Of a DNA stretch of 64,000 nt, positions 43,247-51,575 are shown in pieces. Location: NCBI RefSeq assembly GCF_018129385.1, contig NZ_JAFCLN010000010.1:1-64000 (forward strand), in the 5' to 3' direction. This stretch comes from Bradyrhizobium lablabi (GTDB lineage Bacteria; Pseudomonadota; Alphaproteobacteria; Rhizobiales; Xanthobacteraceae). Position numbers and translations under genes: made by a program. The notes below the pieces were generated by a model. It saw nothing but the letters and a program-made list of their open reading frames with translations, did no database searches and was not told the origin of the DNA. Every line of letters starts with the position of its first letter. The first letter of the stretch is position 1.

Positions 43247-44527
43247 CTAGCCAAAGACTTCCGCCGTGATCGTCTTGAACCAGGCGTCGGCATATTCGGC
43301 CTCGCGGGCACGGAATTCGCGCGGCACGTCGGCCGGGCTGACGCCTCCGGCGCCCTCGACATCGGCCAATAGCCCGTTCTTCGGTGCGTACACGCCGGCA
43401 ACCGAAATGCCGTAGCCGGGCGCGGCGAGGCTGTAGCAGGTATTGATCAATTTCGGCGTGCCGGGCGTTCCGCCTGCGAGCAGTGTGGCGACCGCGCTCG
43501 CGCAATTCTTGGCCTGCGAATTTGCGGAAAAAGCGGATTTGGGCATGCCGCCGGCGATGCAGGCATCGCCGATCACATGGATGTTGGGCGCCGACTTCGA
43601 TTCGAACGTGACGGGATCGATCGCGCACCAGCCGGTATTGTCGGCCGCGCCCGCGAGGCCAGCGATGCGGCCGGCGCGCTGCGGCGGAATCACATTCGCC
43701 ACCTTGGCGGTATGGTTGCCGAAATCGGTGATCAGCGTGTTGGTCGCAGCATCCACCGCGTTCACCTTGCCGCCCTGCGACAGCGAGATCCACTCGATCA
43801 TTCCCGGATACAGCTCTTTCCAGGCATTCTGGAACAGCCGTTGCTTGGAGAACGTGTCCTTGGCGTCGAGGATCAGCAGCTTTGAGCGCGGTTTTTTGGT
43901 CTTGAGGTAATGCGCGATCAGGCAGGCGCGTTCATAAGGCCCGGGTGGACAGCGATAGGGATTGGCGGGCGCCGCGATCACCACCAGCCCGCCGTCGTCC
44001 ATCGCCTCGAGCTGCTTGTGCAGCAGCACCGTCTGCTCGCCCGCCTTCCAGGCGTGCGGCATCTTCGCGGCTGCGGCTTCGTCATAGCCTTGAAGCGCGT
44101 CGAAGCGCAGATCGATGCCGGGGGCCAGCACCAGCCGATCGTAACTCAGCCTCGTGCCGTCGGCGAGGCCTACCGTCCGCGCCGCGCCGTCGATTGCCGT
44201 TGCCGCCTGCGCCACCACGGTCACGCCTGACGCGGCGATCTTGTCATAGCCGAACTGCTGCTCCTCGATCGAACGCAATCCGGCAATCACGTTGTTACTG
44301 AACGGGCAGGCGACGAAGGTGCGGTTCGGCTCGACCAGCGTGACCTGTAGTTTCGGATCGATCTGTTTCAGCGCACGCGCACAACTGGCGCCGCCAAACC
44401 CGCCGCCGACCACGACGACGCGTGCGGCGGCCTGCGCGAAGGCGGGCAGGGGAAATGCCAGCCCGGCTGCTGCGGCCGCGCCGGCGCCAAGAAATTCCCG
44501 GCGGTTCATGCGATGGCGTATGCCCAT
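43247..44527 (-). CDS. fccB: Flavocytochrome c sulfide dehydrogenase, flavoprotein subunit
   Basis: The 426-residue protein has a Tat signal (MNRREFLGAGAAAAAGLAFPLPAFAQA), FAD binding at VVVVGGGFGGASCARALK, FVACPFSN with one redox Cys, and a later LINTCYSL with another, both as expected for FccB/SoxF. It oxidises sulfide to sulfur and passes electrons to a cytochrome c. The 98-residue cytochrome gene 9 bp upstream is the natural partner. In-frame starts are at 44527 and 44509; the latter begins right at the Tat motif. Confidence 0.92.
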   Translation of the reverse strand: MGIRHRMNRREFLGAGAAAAAGLAFPLPAFAQAAARVVVVGGGFGGASCARALKQIDPKLQVTLVEPNRTFVACPFSNNVIAGLRSIEEQQFGYDKIAASGVTVVAQAATAIDGAARTVGLADGTRLSYDRLVLAPGIDLRFDALQGYDEAAAAKMPHAWKAGEQTVLLHKQLEAMDDGGLVVIAAPANPYRCPPGPYERACLIAHYLKTKKPRSKLLILDAKDTFSKQRLFQNAWKELYPGMIEWISLSQGGKVNAVDAATNTLITDFGNHTAKVANVIPPQRAGRIAGLAGAADNTGWCAIDPVTFESKSAPNIHVIGDACIAGGMPKSAFSANSQAKNCASAVATLLAGGTPGTPKLINTCYSLAAPGYGISVAGVYAPKNGLLADVEGAGGVSPADVPREFRAREAEYADAWFKTITAEVFG

Positions 44528-44536
44528 GCCGCGACC

Positions 44537-44833
44537 CTACTTCTGCGCCGCGAGCCACGCCGCAATCGCGCGCAGCTCGTCGTCGGAAAAACCTTTCGCG
44601 ATGCGGTTCATGACCGTCGAGGGAATCGAGCCGTCGCGAAACCCCATCATCGCCGTCATGATCTCGCCGGCATCGCGGCCGTAGAGCCGCGAGATCGGCG
44701 AAGTCGCACTTGCCCCGATGGAGTGACAGCCTGAGCACGACGCCGCGCCGGGCGGAGCGGGCGAGGCAGCAAAGCCCGGCACGGTCGATGCAAGGATGGC
44801 TGCAACGCCAAGTGCGAAGCGCAAGGCTGTCAT
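44537..44833 (-). CDS. Small cytochrome c, flavocytochrome c haem subunit
   Basis: The 98-residue cytochrome has a signal peptide (MTALRFALGVAAILASTVPGFAASP), one haem site CSGCH, and a Met ligand in MTAMMGFRDG or STVMNRI. ISRLYGRDAGEIMTAMMGFRDG is the FccA/cytochrome c554-like pattern. It directly precedes the flavoprotein gene and should accept its electrons. A strong hairpin lies between it and the molybdenum hydroxylase gene upstream. Confidence 0.88.
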   Translation of the reverse strand: MTALRFALGVAAILASTVPGFAASPAPPGAASCSGCHSIGASATSPISRLYGRDAGEIMTAMMGFRDGSIPSTVMNRIAKGFSDDELRAIAAWLAAQK

Positions 44834-44855
44834 GACTGAATATCCGAGAATGATG

Positions 44856-44881
44856 GAGCGGCGGCCTTTCGGCCGCCGCTC
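44856..44881 (-). other. Intercistronic 11-bp hairpin with GAAA loop
   Basis: On the minus strand GAGCGGCGGCC and GGCCGCCGCTC form a perfect 11-bp stem closed by a GAAA tetraloop. No T-run follows. It fills the 54-bp gap between the molybdenum hydroxylase large-subunit stop and the cytochrome c start. An RNA processing or stability role, or partial termination that uncouples the fcc-sox genes from the hydroxylase genes, is inferred. Confidence 0.55.
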
Positions 44882-44887
44882 GTCATG

Positions 44888-47074
44888 TCAGGCAAAGGTG
44901 ATGTTCTGGTCGCGCAGCGGCACCGAGCGGATGCGTTTGCCGGTCGCCGCAAAATAGGCGTTGAGCACCGCCGGCGCCGCGACGCCGATGGTCGGCTCGC
45001 CAACGCCGCCCCAGAAGCCGCCGCTGGGGACGATGACCGACTCCACCTTCGGCATCTCGGCAATGCGCATCGAGTTGTAGGTGTCGAAATTGGCCTGCTC
45101 GATCCGGCCATCCTTCACCGTGCACCCGCCGTAGAACAGGCCGGACAGGCCGTAGACGAAGGAGCCCGCGATCTGCCGCTCGACCTGCGCCGGATTGACG
45201 ACATAGCCGGGATCGGTGGAGGCAACGATCCGGTGCACCTTGATCTTGCTGCCGTCGGTCACCGAGATTTCGGCGGCGCCGGCGACATAGCTGCCGTAGC
45301 CCATGATCTGCGCGAGACCGCGATGGACGCCTTGCGGCGCCGGTTTGCCCCAGCCGATCTTGTCGGCGACGGCATTGAGCACGGCAAGGTGCTTTGGATG
45401 TTTCGACATCAGCTTGCGGCGGAACTCCAGCGGGTCCTGGCCGACCGAATGCGCAAGCTCGTCCATGAAGCATTCCATGTAGATCGCGTTCGGATTGATG
45501 TTGACGCCGCGCCAGAAGCCGGGCGGGACGTGCGGGTTGCGCATGGAATGCTCGACCAAAAGGTTCGGCACGGTGTAGCCGAACGCAAAATCGCCGCTGG
45601 GGTTGAGCCCCTGGAACGCGGCCGGGTCCTTACCATTCTCCAGCGCCGCCGGCCTGACCGTATGCAGGATGGATTGTCCGGACAGGCGGAAATGCAGCGC
45701 CGTCAGATTATTGTCGGCATCGAACGCGCCGGTCAGCTTGCACTGGGTGACCGGATGATAGGTGCCGTGCTGCATGTCGTCTTCGCGCGACCACAGCAGC
45801 TTGACGGGCGTGCCCGGCATCTGCTTGGCGATCGAAACCGCCTGCCGGACATAGTCGGTCATGCCGCGCCGGCCAAAACCGCCGCCGAGGATCAGCTTGT
45901 GTACTTCGCATTTTTCGGCGGGCAGGCCGGAGGCTTCCAGCGTCGCCGCGAAAGCGGCTTCGCCGTTTTGCGTTCCGGTCCAGACCTCGCACTTGTCCGG
46001 CGTGTAGAGCGCCGTCGCGTTCAGCGGCTCCATCGCGGCGTGGTTCTGGTAGGGGTAGTTGTAGACCGCCTCGACCTTCTTGGCGGCGCTGGCGATGGCC
46101 GCCTTGGCGTCGCCATTCTGGTTGCCGATGAAAGCCGGCTGCGAATTGTCGAGGCCTTCGGCCAGCCATTTCGCGATCGACTCGCTCGAGACCTTGGCAT
46201 TCTCGCCTTCGTCCCAGACGATCGGAAGCGCGTCGAGTGCGGTCTTGGCGTGCCACCAGGTGTCGGCGACGACGGCGACGGTGCTGTCGTTGACACGCAC
46301 CACCTTCTTCACGCCCTTCATGCCCGTGACCTTGGCTTCGTCGTAGCTTTTCAGCTTGCCGCCGAATACCGGGCATTCCTTCAGCGCGGCGTTGAGCATG
46401 CCCGGCATCTTGACGTCGATGCCGTAGGTCATCTTGCCGGTGGTCTTGTCGACGGTATCGAGCCGCTTGACGCCCTTGCCGGCGATCTTCCAGTCCTTCG
46501 GATCCTTCAGCTTGATCTCGGCATCGGCCGGCGGAGTCAGTTTGGCGGCGGCTTCGACCACCTTGCCGTAGGTGGTGGTCTTGCCCGACGCCTTATGGGT
46601 GATGACGCTATCGGAAGCGGTGCATTCGGAAGCCGGCACCTTCCATTCGTTCGCGGCCGCCTGCACCAGCATCATGCGCGCGGTGGCGCCGGCCTTGCGG
46701 ACATAGTCCTGTGAGGTGCGGATGCCGCGGCTGCCGCCGGTCGAAAAATCGCCCCAGACGCGCTTGCGTGCGACATTCTGTCCCGGGGTGGGATATTCGG
46801 TCGTGACCTTCGACCAGTCGCATTCCAGTTCCTCGGCGACAAGTTGGGCAAGGCCGGTGAGGGTGCCCTGGCCCATTTCCGAGCGCGCGATCCGGATCAC
46901 GGTGGTGTCGTCAGGCCGGATCACGATCCATGCGTTGACTTCGGGCGAACCGTCGGCGGCGCGCACCACGGTCGGGCCGCCAAAGGGAAGATCGAGCCCA
47001 ATGGCAAGGCCGGCGCCTGCGGCGGCGGTGCCGATAACGAAGGCGCGGCGGTCGAGTTTGACGTGCTGATTCAT
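44888..47074 (-). CDS. Molybdenum hydroxylase large subunit (isoquinoline 1-oxidoreductase beta/aldehyde oxidase-like)
   Basis: The 728-residue protein has a Tat signal (LDRRAFVIGTAAAGAGLAIG), so it is periplasmic. The body shows the molybdopterin-binding motifs of the xanthine oxidase family: GQGTLTGLAQLVAEELE, GDFSTGGSRGIRTS, LILGGGFGRRG, PGFWRGVNINPNAIYMECFMDELA and GFWGGVGEPTIGVAAPAVLNA, which carries the catalytic Glu. It needs only a 2Fe-2S subunit, encoded 11 bp upstream, and no FAD subunit. Electrons would go to cytochromes, such as the small cytochrome c downstream. The substrate may be an aldehyde or N-heterocycle. Confidence 0.92.
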   Translation of the reverse strand: MNQHVKLDRRAFVIGTAAAGAGLAIGLDLPFGGPTVVRAADGSPEVNAWIVIRPDDTTVIRIARSEMGQGTLTGLAQLVAEELECDWSKVTTEYPTPGQNVARKRVWGDFSTGGSRGIRTSQDYVRKAGATARMMLVQAAANEWKVPASECTASDSVITHKASGKTTTYGKVVEAAAKLTPPADAEIKLKDPKDWKIAGKGVKRLDTVDKTTGKMTYGIDVKMPGMLNAALKECPVFGGKLKSYDEAKVTGMKGVKKVVRVNDSTVAVVADTWWHAKTALDALPIVWDEGENAKVSSESIAKWLAEGLDNSQPAFIGNQNGDAKAAIASAAKKVEAVYNYPYQNHAAMEPLNATALYTPDKCEVWTGTQNGEAAFAATLEASGLPAEKCEVHKLILGGGFGRRGMTDYVRQAVSIAKQMPGTPVKLLWSREDDMQHGTYHPVTQCKLTGAFDADNNLTALHFRLSGQSILHTVRPAALENGKDPAAFQGLNPSGDFAFGYTVPNLLVEHSMRNPHVPPGFWRGVNINPNAIYMECFMDELAHSVGQDPLEFRRKLMSKHPKHLAVLNAVADKIGWGKPAPQGVHRGLAQIMGYGSYVAGAAEISVTDGSKIKVHRIVASTDPGYVVNPAQVERQIAGSFVYGLSGLFYGGCTVKDGRIEQANFDTYNSMRIAEMPKVESVIVPSGGFWGGVGEPTIGVAAPAVLNAYFAATGKRIRSVPLRDQNITFA

Positions 47075-47085
47075 GGCTGCCTCCC

Positions 47086-47538
47086 TCAAGCGTTCGCGGC
47101 GGCGTGGATCGCCTCGCGCACCTGCTGGAAGGTGCCGCACCGGCAAATATTGGTGATGGCCGCATCGATATCCTGATCGGTCGGCTTCGGATTGTCCTTC
47201 AGCAAGGCCGCAACCGCCATGATCATGCCGGTCTGGCAGTAGCCGCATTGCGGTACGTCATTGGCGACCCAGGCCTGCTGCACCTTGTGCAGTTTGCCAT
47301 CGGCAGCGGCGAGGCCTTCGATGGTGGTGATCTGCTTGCCGGCGACTTCGCCGACCACGACGCCGCAGGAGCGCATCGCCACGCCGTCGACATGAACCGT
47401 GCAGGCGCCGCATTGTGCGATGCCGCAACCGTATTTCGTTCCCGTTAGTCCGACGTTCTCCCTGATAGCCCAAAGCAGCGGCGTATCGTCCTCGACGTCG
47501 ACATTGATTGTTTTGCCATTGATATTGAGGTTTGCCAT
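47086..47538 (-). CDS. Molybdenum hydroxylase 2Fe-2S subunit (isoquinoline 1-oxidoreductase alpha-like)
   Basis: The 150-residue protein has two iron-sulfur sites. The plant-ferredoxin type is CGIAQCGACTVHVDG with the final Cys in RSCGVVV; the second is CGYCQTGMIM with CRCGTFQQ. ATG 47538 is preceded by AAGGGG. It has no signal peptide and would be exported with the Tat-targeted large subunit. It is the first gene of the leftward run that ends in soxA. Confidence 0.93.
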   Translation of the reverse strand: MANLNINGKTINVDVEDDTPLLWAIRENVGLTGTKYGCGIAQCGACTVHVDGVAMRSCGVVVGEVAGKQITTIEGLAAADGKLHKVQQAWVANDVPQCGYCQTGMIMAVAALLKDNPKPTDQDIDAAITNICRCGTFQQVREAIHAAANA

Positions 47539-47774
47539 CGCGATCCCCTTGCTGGCCCAGTCCATCGAGAGGGCCCGGCGCGGAACTTGGACCGGAATCT
47601 GGAATCGTTCAAATCAAGAAAATGCGTATTGCATGAGGGATGATCGGCGGTCGTCCGGGGTTACAGCCCCCGGCAAGCGTGGCGCGAAACCGACCGTTCG
47701 GCGGCAACCTGAGAACGGTTGTGCGTGGCTGCGCCGGCGTAGACAGTGGCCGCCAGCAAAGAGGAACGAGAGCC

Positions 47775-48782
47775 TTGAAAAGTCTTTTGGCAGCCGCAGC
47801 ACTGGCCGTCGCGATGGTATCGCCTGCAAGCGCCGGCCAGAGCGTCAGTCTCGTCCTGAACTGGACGCCGGGCGCCGATCACTCTCCTTTCTATTATGTC
47901 TATTATGCGAAAACCCAGGGCTGGTACGAGAAGGCGGGCATCGATCTGGCGATCGAGGTCGGCAAGGGTTCCGGCATGTCCTCGCTCAAGGTCGGCTCGG
48001 GCGGCGCGCCGTTCGGCATTTCGGACCTTGCGACCATGCTGGTCGCGCGCGGCAAGGGCGCCGACGCCGTGGCCGTCATGAGCATCTATGCCAACACGGG
48101 ACAGACTTTTTACTGGCTGAAAAGCTATGGCGTCAGCGGTCCAAAGGATTTTGCCGGCCGCAAGATCGGCAATCCGCCCGGCGATGCATCGCGGGTGATG
48201 TGGCCGGCTTTCGCCAAGGCGACGGGCCTTGGGCCTGACTCGGTGTCATTCGTCAATGTCGGGCCGACGGCGAAATCGGCCGCGCTGAAGGCGCGGACGG
48301 TCGAGATCATCAGCGACTTCTACAACTCTCATGACGTCAAGCTGAAGGAATTCGGCGGCGACCTCGGCGCGCTGAACTGGAAGGACATCGGCCTCAATCC
48401 CTATGGCAACTCGCTGATCGTCAATGGCGCGTTTCTCGAAAAGAATCCAAAACTCGTCGAAGACTTCGTTCGCATCACGCAAAAGGCGTACGCGGCCTGC
48501 GTCGCCGATTTCGAGCCGTGCCTGAAAGCGCTGCTGGACAATGCCACGGGCCTCGACCGCGAGGAGCAATTGCTGCAATGGGGCCGCATCAAATATCTGA
48601 TGGCCGATGAATTCACGACCACCAAGGGGCTGGGCTGGATCGACCAGGGACGGATGAAGAGCGACTATGAGCTGGTGCAGACTTATCTGGGTATCGAAAA
48701 GCCGTTCTCGGTCGAGAGTTCATTCACGGCAAAGATGCTTGATCCCTCGGTGAAGATGGACGCCAGCAAGGTTCAGAAGTGA
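47775..48782 (+). CDS. ABC substrate-binding protein, NMT1/THI5-like (paralogue A)
   Basis: The 335-residue periplasmic protein starts from a TTG at 47775 preceded by GAGGAACGAGAG. A signal peptide (MKSLLAAAALAVAMVSPASAGQ) is followed by VLNWTPGADHSPFYYVYYAKTQGWYEKAGIDLAIE, the hydroxypyrimidine-precursor-binding pattern. It is closely related along its whole length to the protein at 54204. It differs by a 3-residue insertion (VYY) caused by a 9-base tandem duplication of CTATTATG at 47891-47907. The transport genes it would serve are on the opposite strand just downstream (48902-53387). Confidence 0.9.
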   Translation: MKSLLAAAALAVAMVSPASAGQSVSLVLNWTPGADHSPFYYVYYAKTQGWYEKAGIDLAIEVGKGSGMSSLKVGSGGAPFGISDLATMLVARGKGADAVAVMSIYANTGQTFYWLKSYGVSGPKDFAGRKIGNPPGDASRVMWPAFAKATGLGPDSVSFVNVGPTAKSAALKARTVEIISDFYNSHDVKLKEFGGDLGALNWKDIGLNPYGNSLIVNGAFLEKNPKLVEDFVRITQKAYAACVADFEPCLKALLDNATGLDREEQLLQWGRIKYLMADEFTTTKGLGWIDQGRMKSDYELVQTYLGIEKPFSVESSFTAKMLDPSVKMDASKVQK

Positions 48783-48801
48783 GGTATCAAAGACTTTTCT
48801 C

Positions 48802-48891
48802 CGTCATTGCGAGGAGCGCAGCGACGAAGCAATCCAGTTTTTCTCGTCGCGGCGAAGGAAGCTGGATTGCTTCGCTTCGCTCGCAATGACG
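48802..48891. repeat. Palindromic intergenic repeat, family CGTCATTGCG (copy 4, inverted)
   Basis: Here the GAGGAGCGCAGCGACGAAGC arm comes first and CTTCGCTTCGCTCGCAATGACG last, the reverse orientation of the copies at 3331 and 32959. It lies between the convergent binding protein and ATPase genes. Confidence 0.85.
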
Positions 48892-48901
48892 GCGGAGAGA
48901 G

Positions 48902-49681
48902 CTATCCGGTAGCGGTCAGTCCCAGGCTTCCGTAAATCCGCCGCGCATAGGCGCCGAACTCGTCGGTGGTCTTGATCGGCAGGTCGCGCGGGAACGGCAA
49001 CTCGATCGGAAAATACTCGGCCATTTTGGCAGGACCGGCGGTCAGCACCGCGCAATGCGAGGCGAGGAACACCGCCTCCTGAATGCTGTGCGTCACGAAG
49101 ATGATGGTCTTGCCGCTCTCGCGCCAGATCCGCAGCATTTCCAGGTTCATCTGCTCGCGCGTCAGCGCGTCGAGGGCGCCGAACGGCTCATCCATCAGGA
49201 TCAGTTTGGGATCGTGGATGAAGGCGCGCGCAATCGCCGTGCGCTGCTGCATGCCGCCGGACAGTTGCTGGGGATATTTGTCCTCATAACCGGCAAGGCC
49301 GACGAGCTTGAGCAATTCGCGGGCACGTGCGCGGGCCGGGCCCATCGGCAGCCCGACGATCTCGGCCGGCAGCAACACGTTGTCGAGGATGGTGCGCCAT
49401 TTCAGCAGCAATGCCTGCTGAAACACCATGCCGATGTCGCGCGCCGGATCGAACGGCGTTTTCGCATTGCCGATCTTCACCGTGCCGCCGTCGGCGCCAT
49501 GCAGGCCGGCGAGGATTTTCAGCACCGTCGTCTTGCCGCAGCCGGAGGGGCCGACGAGCGAAATCAGTTCGCCTTCCTGCACGTCCATGGTGACGTCGGA
49601 GACGGCCAGAAATTCCTGGCCGGCCGAGCGGTACACCTTGCGGACATTGCGCAGGCTGATGAAGGGCTCGTTCGCCGTCAT
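48902..49681 (-). CDS. ABC transporter ATP-binding protein (SsuB/ThiZ-like)
   Basis: The 259-residue ATPase has Walker A GPSGCGKT, signature LSGGMQQR, Walker B LILMDEPFGALD and the H-loop VTHS. It is the last gene of a leftward operon that starts with the permease at 53387. ATG 49681 overlaps the stop of the upstream lyase gene by 4 bases; an in-frame ATG at 49690 would overlap by 13. It should energise uptake of the ligand bound by the two NMT1-like proteins on either side. Confidence 0.92.
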   Translation of the reverse strand: MTANEPFISLRNVRKVYRSAGQEFLAVSDVTMDVQEGELISLVGPSGCGKTTVLKILAGLHGADGGTVKIGNAKTPFDPARDIGMVFQQALLLKWRTILDNVLLPAEIVGLPMGPARARARELLKLVGLAGYEDKYPQQLSGGMQQRTAIARAFIHDPKLILMDEPFGALDALTREQMNLEMLRIWRESGKTIIFVTHSIQEAVFLASHCAVLTAGPAKMAEYFPIELPFPRDLPIKTTDEFGAYARRIYGSLGLTATG

Positions 49682-50733
49682 GCCAGCCATTTCTGAAGGT
49701 TTGCGGCGACGAACGTGTCATCGCTGAGATCGGCATGCTCGCGGCAGACCCGATCGATCTCCTGCATCTGGCCGAGGCTCAAGCCTTCGGCCGGATCGAG
49801 GCACCAGATGCCCTGCATCAGGCCCTGACGCCGCAGGATTTCATGACAGCCGGCAATGCAGCCGTGAAAATTATTGGCGACATCGAAGAAGGCGCTGTTG
49901 CAATCGGTGACGCGCGCGTCGAGCGCCAGCAGTTCGGCCGATACGGTGTCTTTGTTGCGCGCCGCCTTGCAGATTTCGAACTGCTTGATCGCCGCTGCCG
50001 TCCACACCGACCAATGGCCGAGCAGGCCGCCTTTGATGTGCGTGCGCGTCGTTATGCCTTTGTCCCTGAGGTCGAACGGCAGCGTCAGGTCGAGCAAGAT
50101 ATGGTCGTCATTGCCGGTATAGAGCGTGATGCGGTCGAGCGCGCCGGCCGCCGCCACGCCGCGCAGCACGTCGAGCGTGCGATAGCGGTTGAACGGCGCG
50201 ATCTTGATGGCGACGACGTTGTCGATCTCGGCAAAGCGCCGCCAGAAATTGGCGCTCAGGATAACGCCGCCGACCGCCGGCTGGAGATAGAAGCCGACCA
50301 ACGGGAATTCGCTCGCCACGGTGCGGCAATGCGCGATGATCTCGTCTTCGGACGCCGACTTCATGGCGGCAAGGCTGAGCAGGCCGGCGTGATACCCGAT
50401 GCCGCGCGCGATCCTGGCTTCCGCAATCGCCTGCTGTGTCGGGCCGGCAAGCCCGGCGACCATCGCCAGCGGCCGCTTGGTCCAGTCAGCGGCAGTTTCG
50501 GCGGCAAGCTCCAGCACCGGGCGGTACATGCCGACGTCGCGGATCGCAAATTGTGTGGTGTGCACGCCGACCGCCAGCCCGCCTGCGTCCGCATCGATGT
50601 AGTAGCGCGTCAGCGCGCGCTGATGTCTAACGTCGAGCGCGCGGCTGGCATCGAGCGCGAGCGGATGGGCGGGGATCACCGTGCCCTCGGCGATCAGCTT
50701 TCGTACCTCGGATTTGATCTCGCTGTGGTGCAT
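49678..50733 (-). CDS. Dihydrodipicolinate synthase (DapA/NanA) superfamily protein
   Basis: The 351-residue TIM-barrel protein shows VVAIKIAPFNRYRTLDVL, where the Lys is in the Schiff-base position of the family, and ITLYTGNDDHILLDLTLPFDL (GxD region). The usual YNPP motif reads GFYLQPAVGG, so it is not a standard DapA. It is longer than DapA by about 60 residues, at the C-terminus (CIAGCHEILRRQGLMQGIWCL). It probably catalyses an aldol or dehydration reaction on the compound imported by this locus. It is 11 bp from the GNAT gene. Confidence 0.8.
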   Translation of the reverse strand: MHHSEIKSEVRKLIAEGTVIPAHPLALDASRALDVRHQRALTRYYIDADAGGLAVGVHTTQFAIRDVGMYRPVLELAAETAADWTKRPLAMVAGLAGPTQQAIAEARIARGIGYHAGLLSLAAMKSASEDEIIAHCRTVASEFPLVGFYLQPAVGGVILSANFWRRFAEIDNVVAIKIAPFNRYRTLDVLRGVAAAGALDRITLYTGNDDHILLDLTLPFDLRDKGITTRTHIKGGLLGHWSVWTAAAIKQFEICKAARNKDTVSAELLALDARVTDCNSAFFDVANNFHGCIAGCHEILRRQGLMQGIWCLDPAEGLSLGQMQEIDRVCREHADLSDDTFVAANLQKWLA

Positions 50734-50744
50734 GAACGCGCTTC

Positions 50745-51575
50745 CTAACCGTATTCGGGGCCGGCGACGGCGAACGGCGGCTCGGTGGCCTGGGTGACGG
50801 CATTGCCAAAACGCATGCGCTGGAATGGCCGCTCGATGTTCCAGCCGCAGCCGGTGAGGCCTTCAAGGAATTGGCTCTGGCTGTGCACGGCATCGAGCAG
50901 CAGCGGACCGCGCTCGGAGCGAACGATGGCCTGCACCAATGCCAGCGCTTCGTCGGGGCTATCGGCAAAGAGCGGCGCGATGTGTCGCGCGGTGCGGCCA
51001 TTGCGCACCAGCGCCATGGCGTTTCCCTTCTTCACCATGCGCGAGCCGGGCCGACCGGCAAATTCCGAAAGCAAGGCGTCGCGTGAAAATCCCATCGCGC
51101 GCGCGTCGTGTGCCGCGAATGCGACAGGGTCGCAGGTCTCAAGCGACGACGCCGCCTCAGCCGACGATCCGGAATTTTCCAGCCGCAGCCGGCGCAACTC
51201 CAGCGTCGGCGCAAAACCCAGAGGACCGTAAACGGTCGCGCCCGCCGGCGTCGCATCGAGCCAGCTCGTCAGGCCCATCTGCTTCGCCGTGCTCAGGCAG
51301 GAATCGACCAATCTCGTCGCGATGCCCCGCCGCCGCCAGCTCTCGGTCACCAGCACCATGCTGATCCAGGCATTGCCGGCCGAGTAGGGCAGCAGCGCCG
51401 CGGTCGCGATCAGCCGGCGGGTATCGTCGCGGACGCCGATGACGATGCCTTTGGACAGAAAAAAGCGCCAGTCATCCTCGTTCTGGTTCCAGCGCGCTTC
51501 GGTCGACAGGACGAGCCCTGCGGCAGCGTCCTCGACGCCAAGGCGAACGATGGCGACATCCTCAGTAGCGGCCAT
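50745..51575 (-). CDS. GNAT family N-acetyltransferase
   Basis: The 276-residue protein has an N-terminal GNAT domain. VLVTESWRRRGIATRLVDSCL is the acetyl-CoA-binding motif A, preceded by a strand (AWISMVLV) and followed by GLTSWLDATPAGATVYGPLGFAP. A second domain of about 130 residues follows (RSMVKKGNAMALVRNGRTARHIAPLFA-like), as in two-domain acetyltransferases. It overlaps the epimerase gene by 14 bases and precedes the lyase gene, so it belongs to the operon. The acceptor substrate is unknown. Confidence 0.82.
   Translation of the reverse strand: MAATEDVAIVRLGVEDAAAGLVLSTEARWNQNEDDWRFFLSKGIVIGVRDDTRRLIATAALLPYSAGNAWISMVLVTESWRRRGIATRLVDSCLSTAKQMGLTSWLDATPAGATVYGPLGFAPTLELRRLRLENSGSSAEAASSLETCDPVAFAAHDARAMGFSRDALLSEFAGRPGSRMVKKGNAMALVRNGRTARHIAPLFADSPDEALALVQAIVRSERGPLLLDAVHSQSQFLEGLTGCGWNIERPFQRMRFGNAVTQATEPPFAVAGPEYG

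Noticed and set aside
47582..47609. GGAAC...CGTT pair upstream of the binding protein A gene, resembling an EcfG promoter
   Set aside because: The spacer is 19 bases; EcfG promoters need 16-17.
49678..50733. Assignment as dapA (lysine biosynthesis)
   Set aside because: The protein is longer than DapA, lacks the YNPP motif and sits in a transport/catabolic operon.
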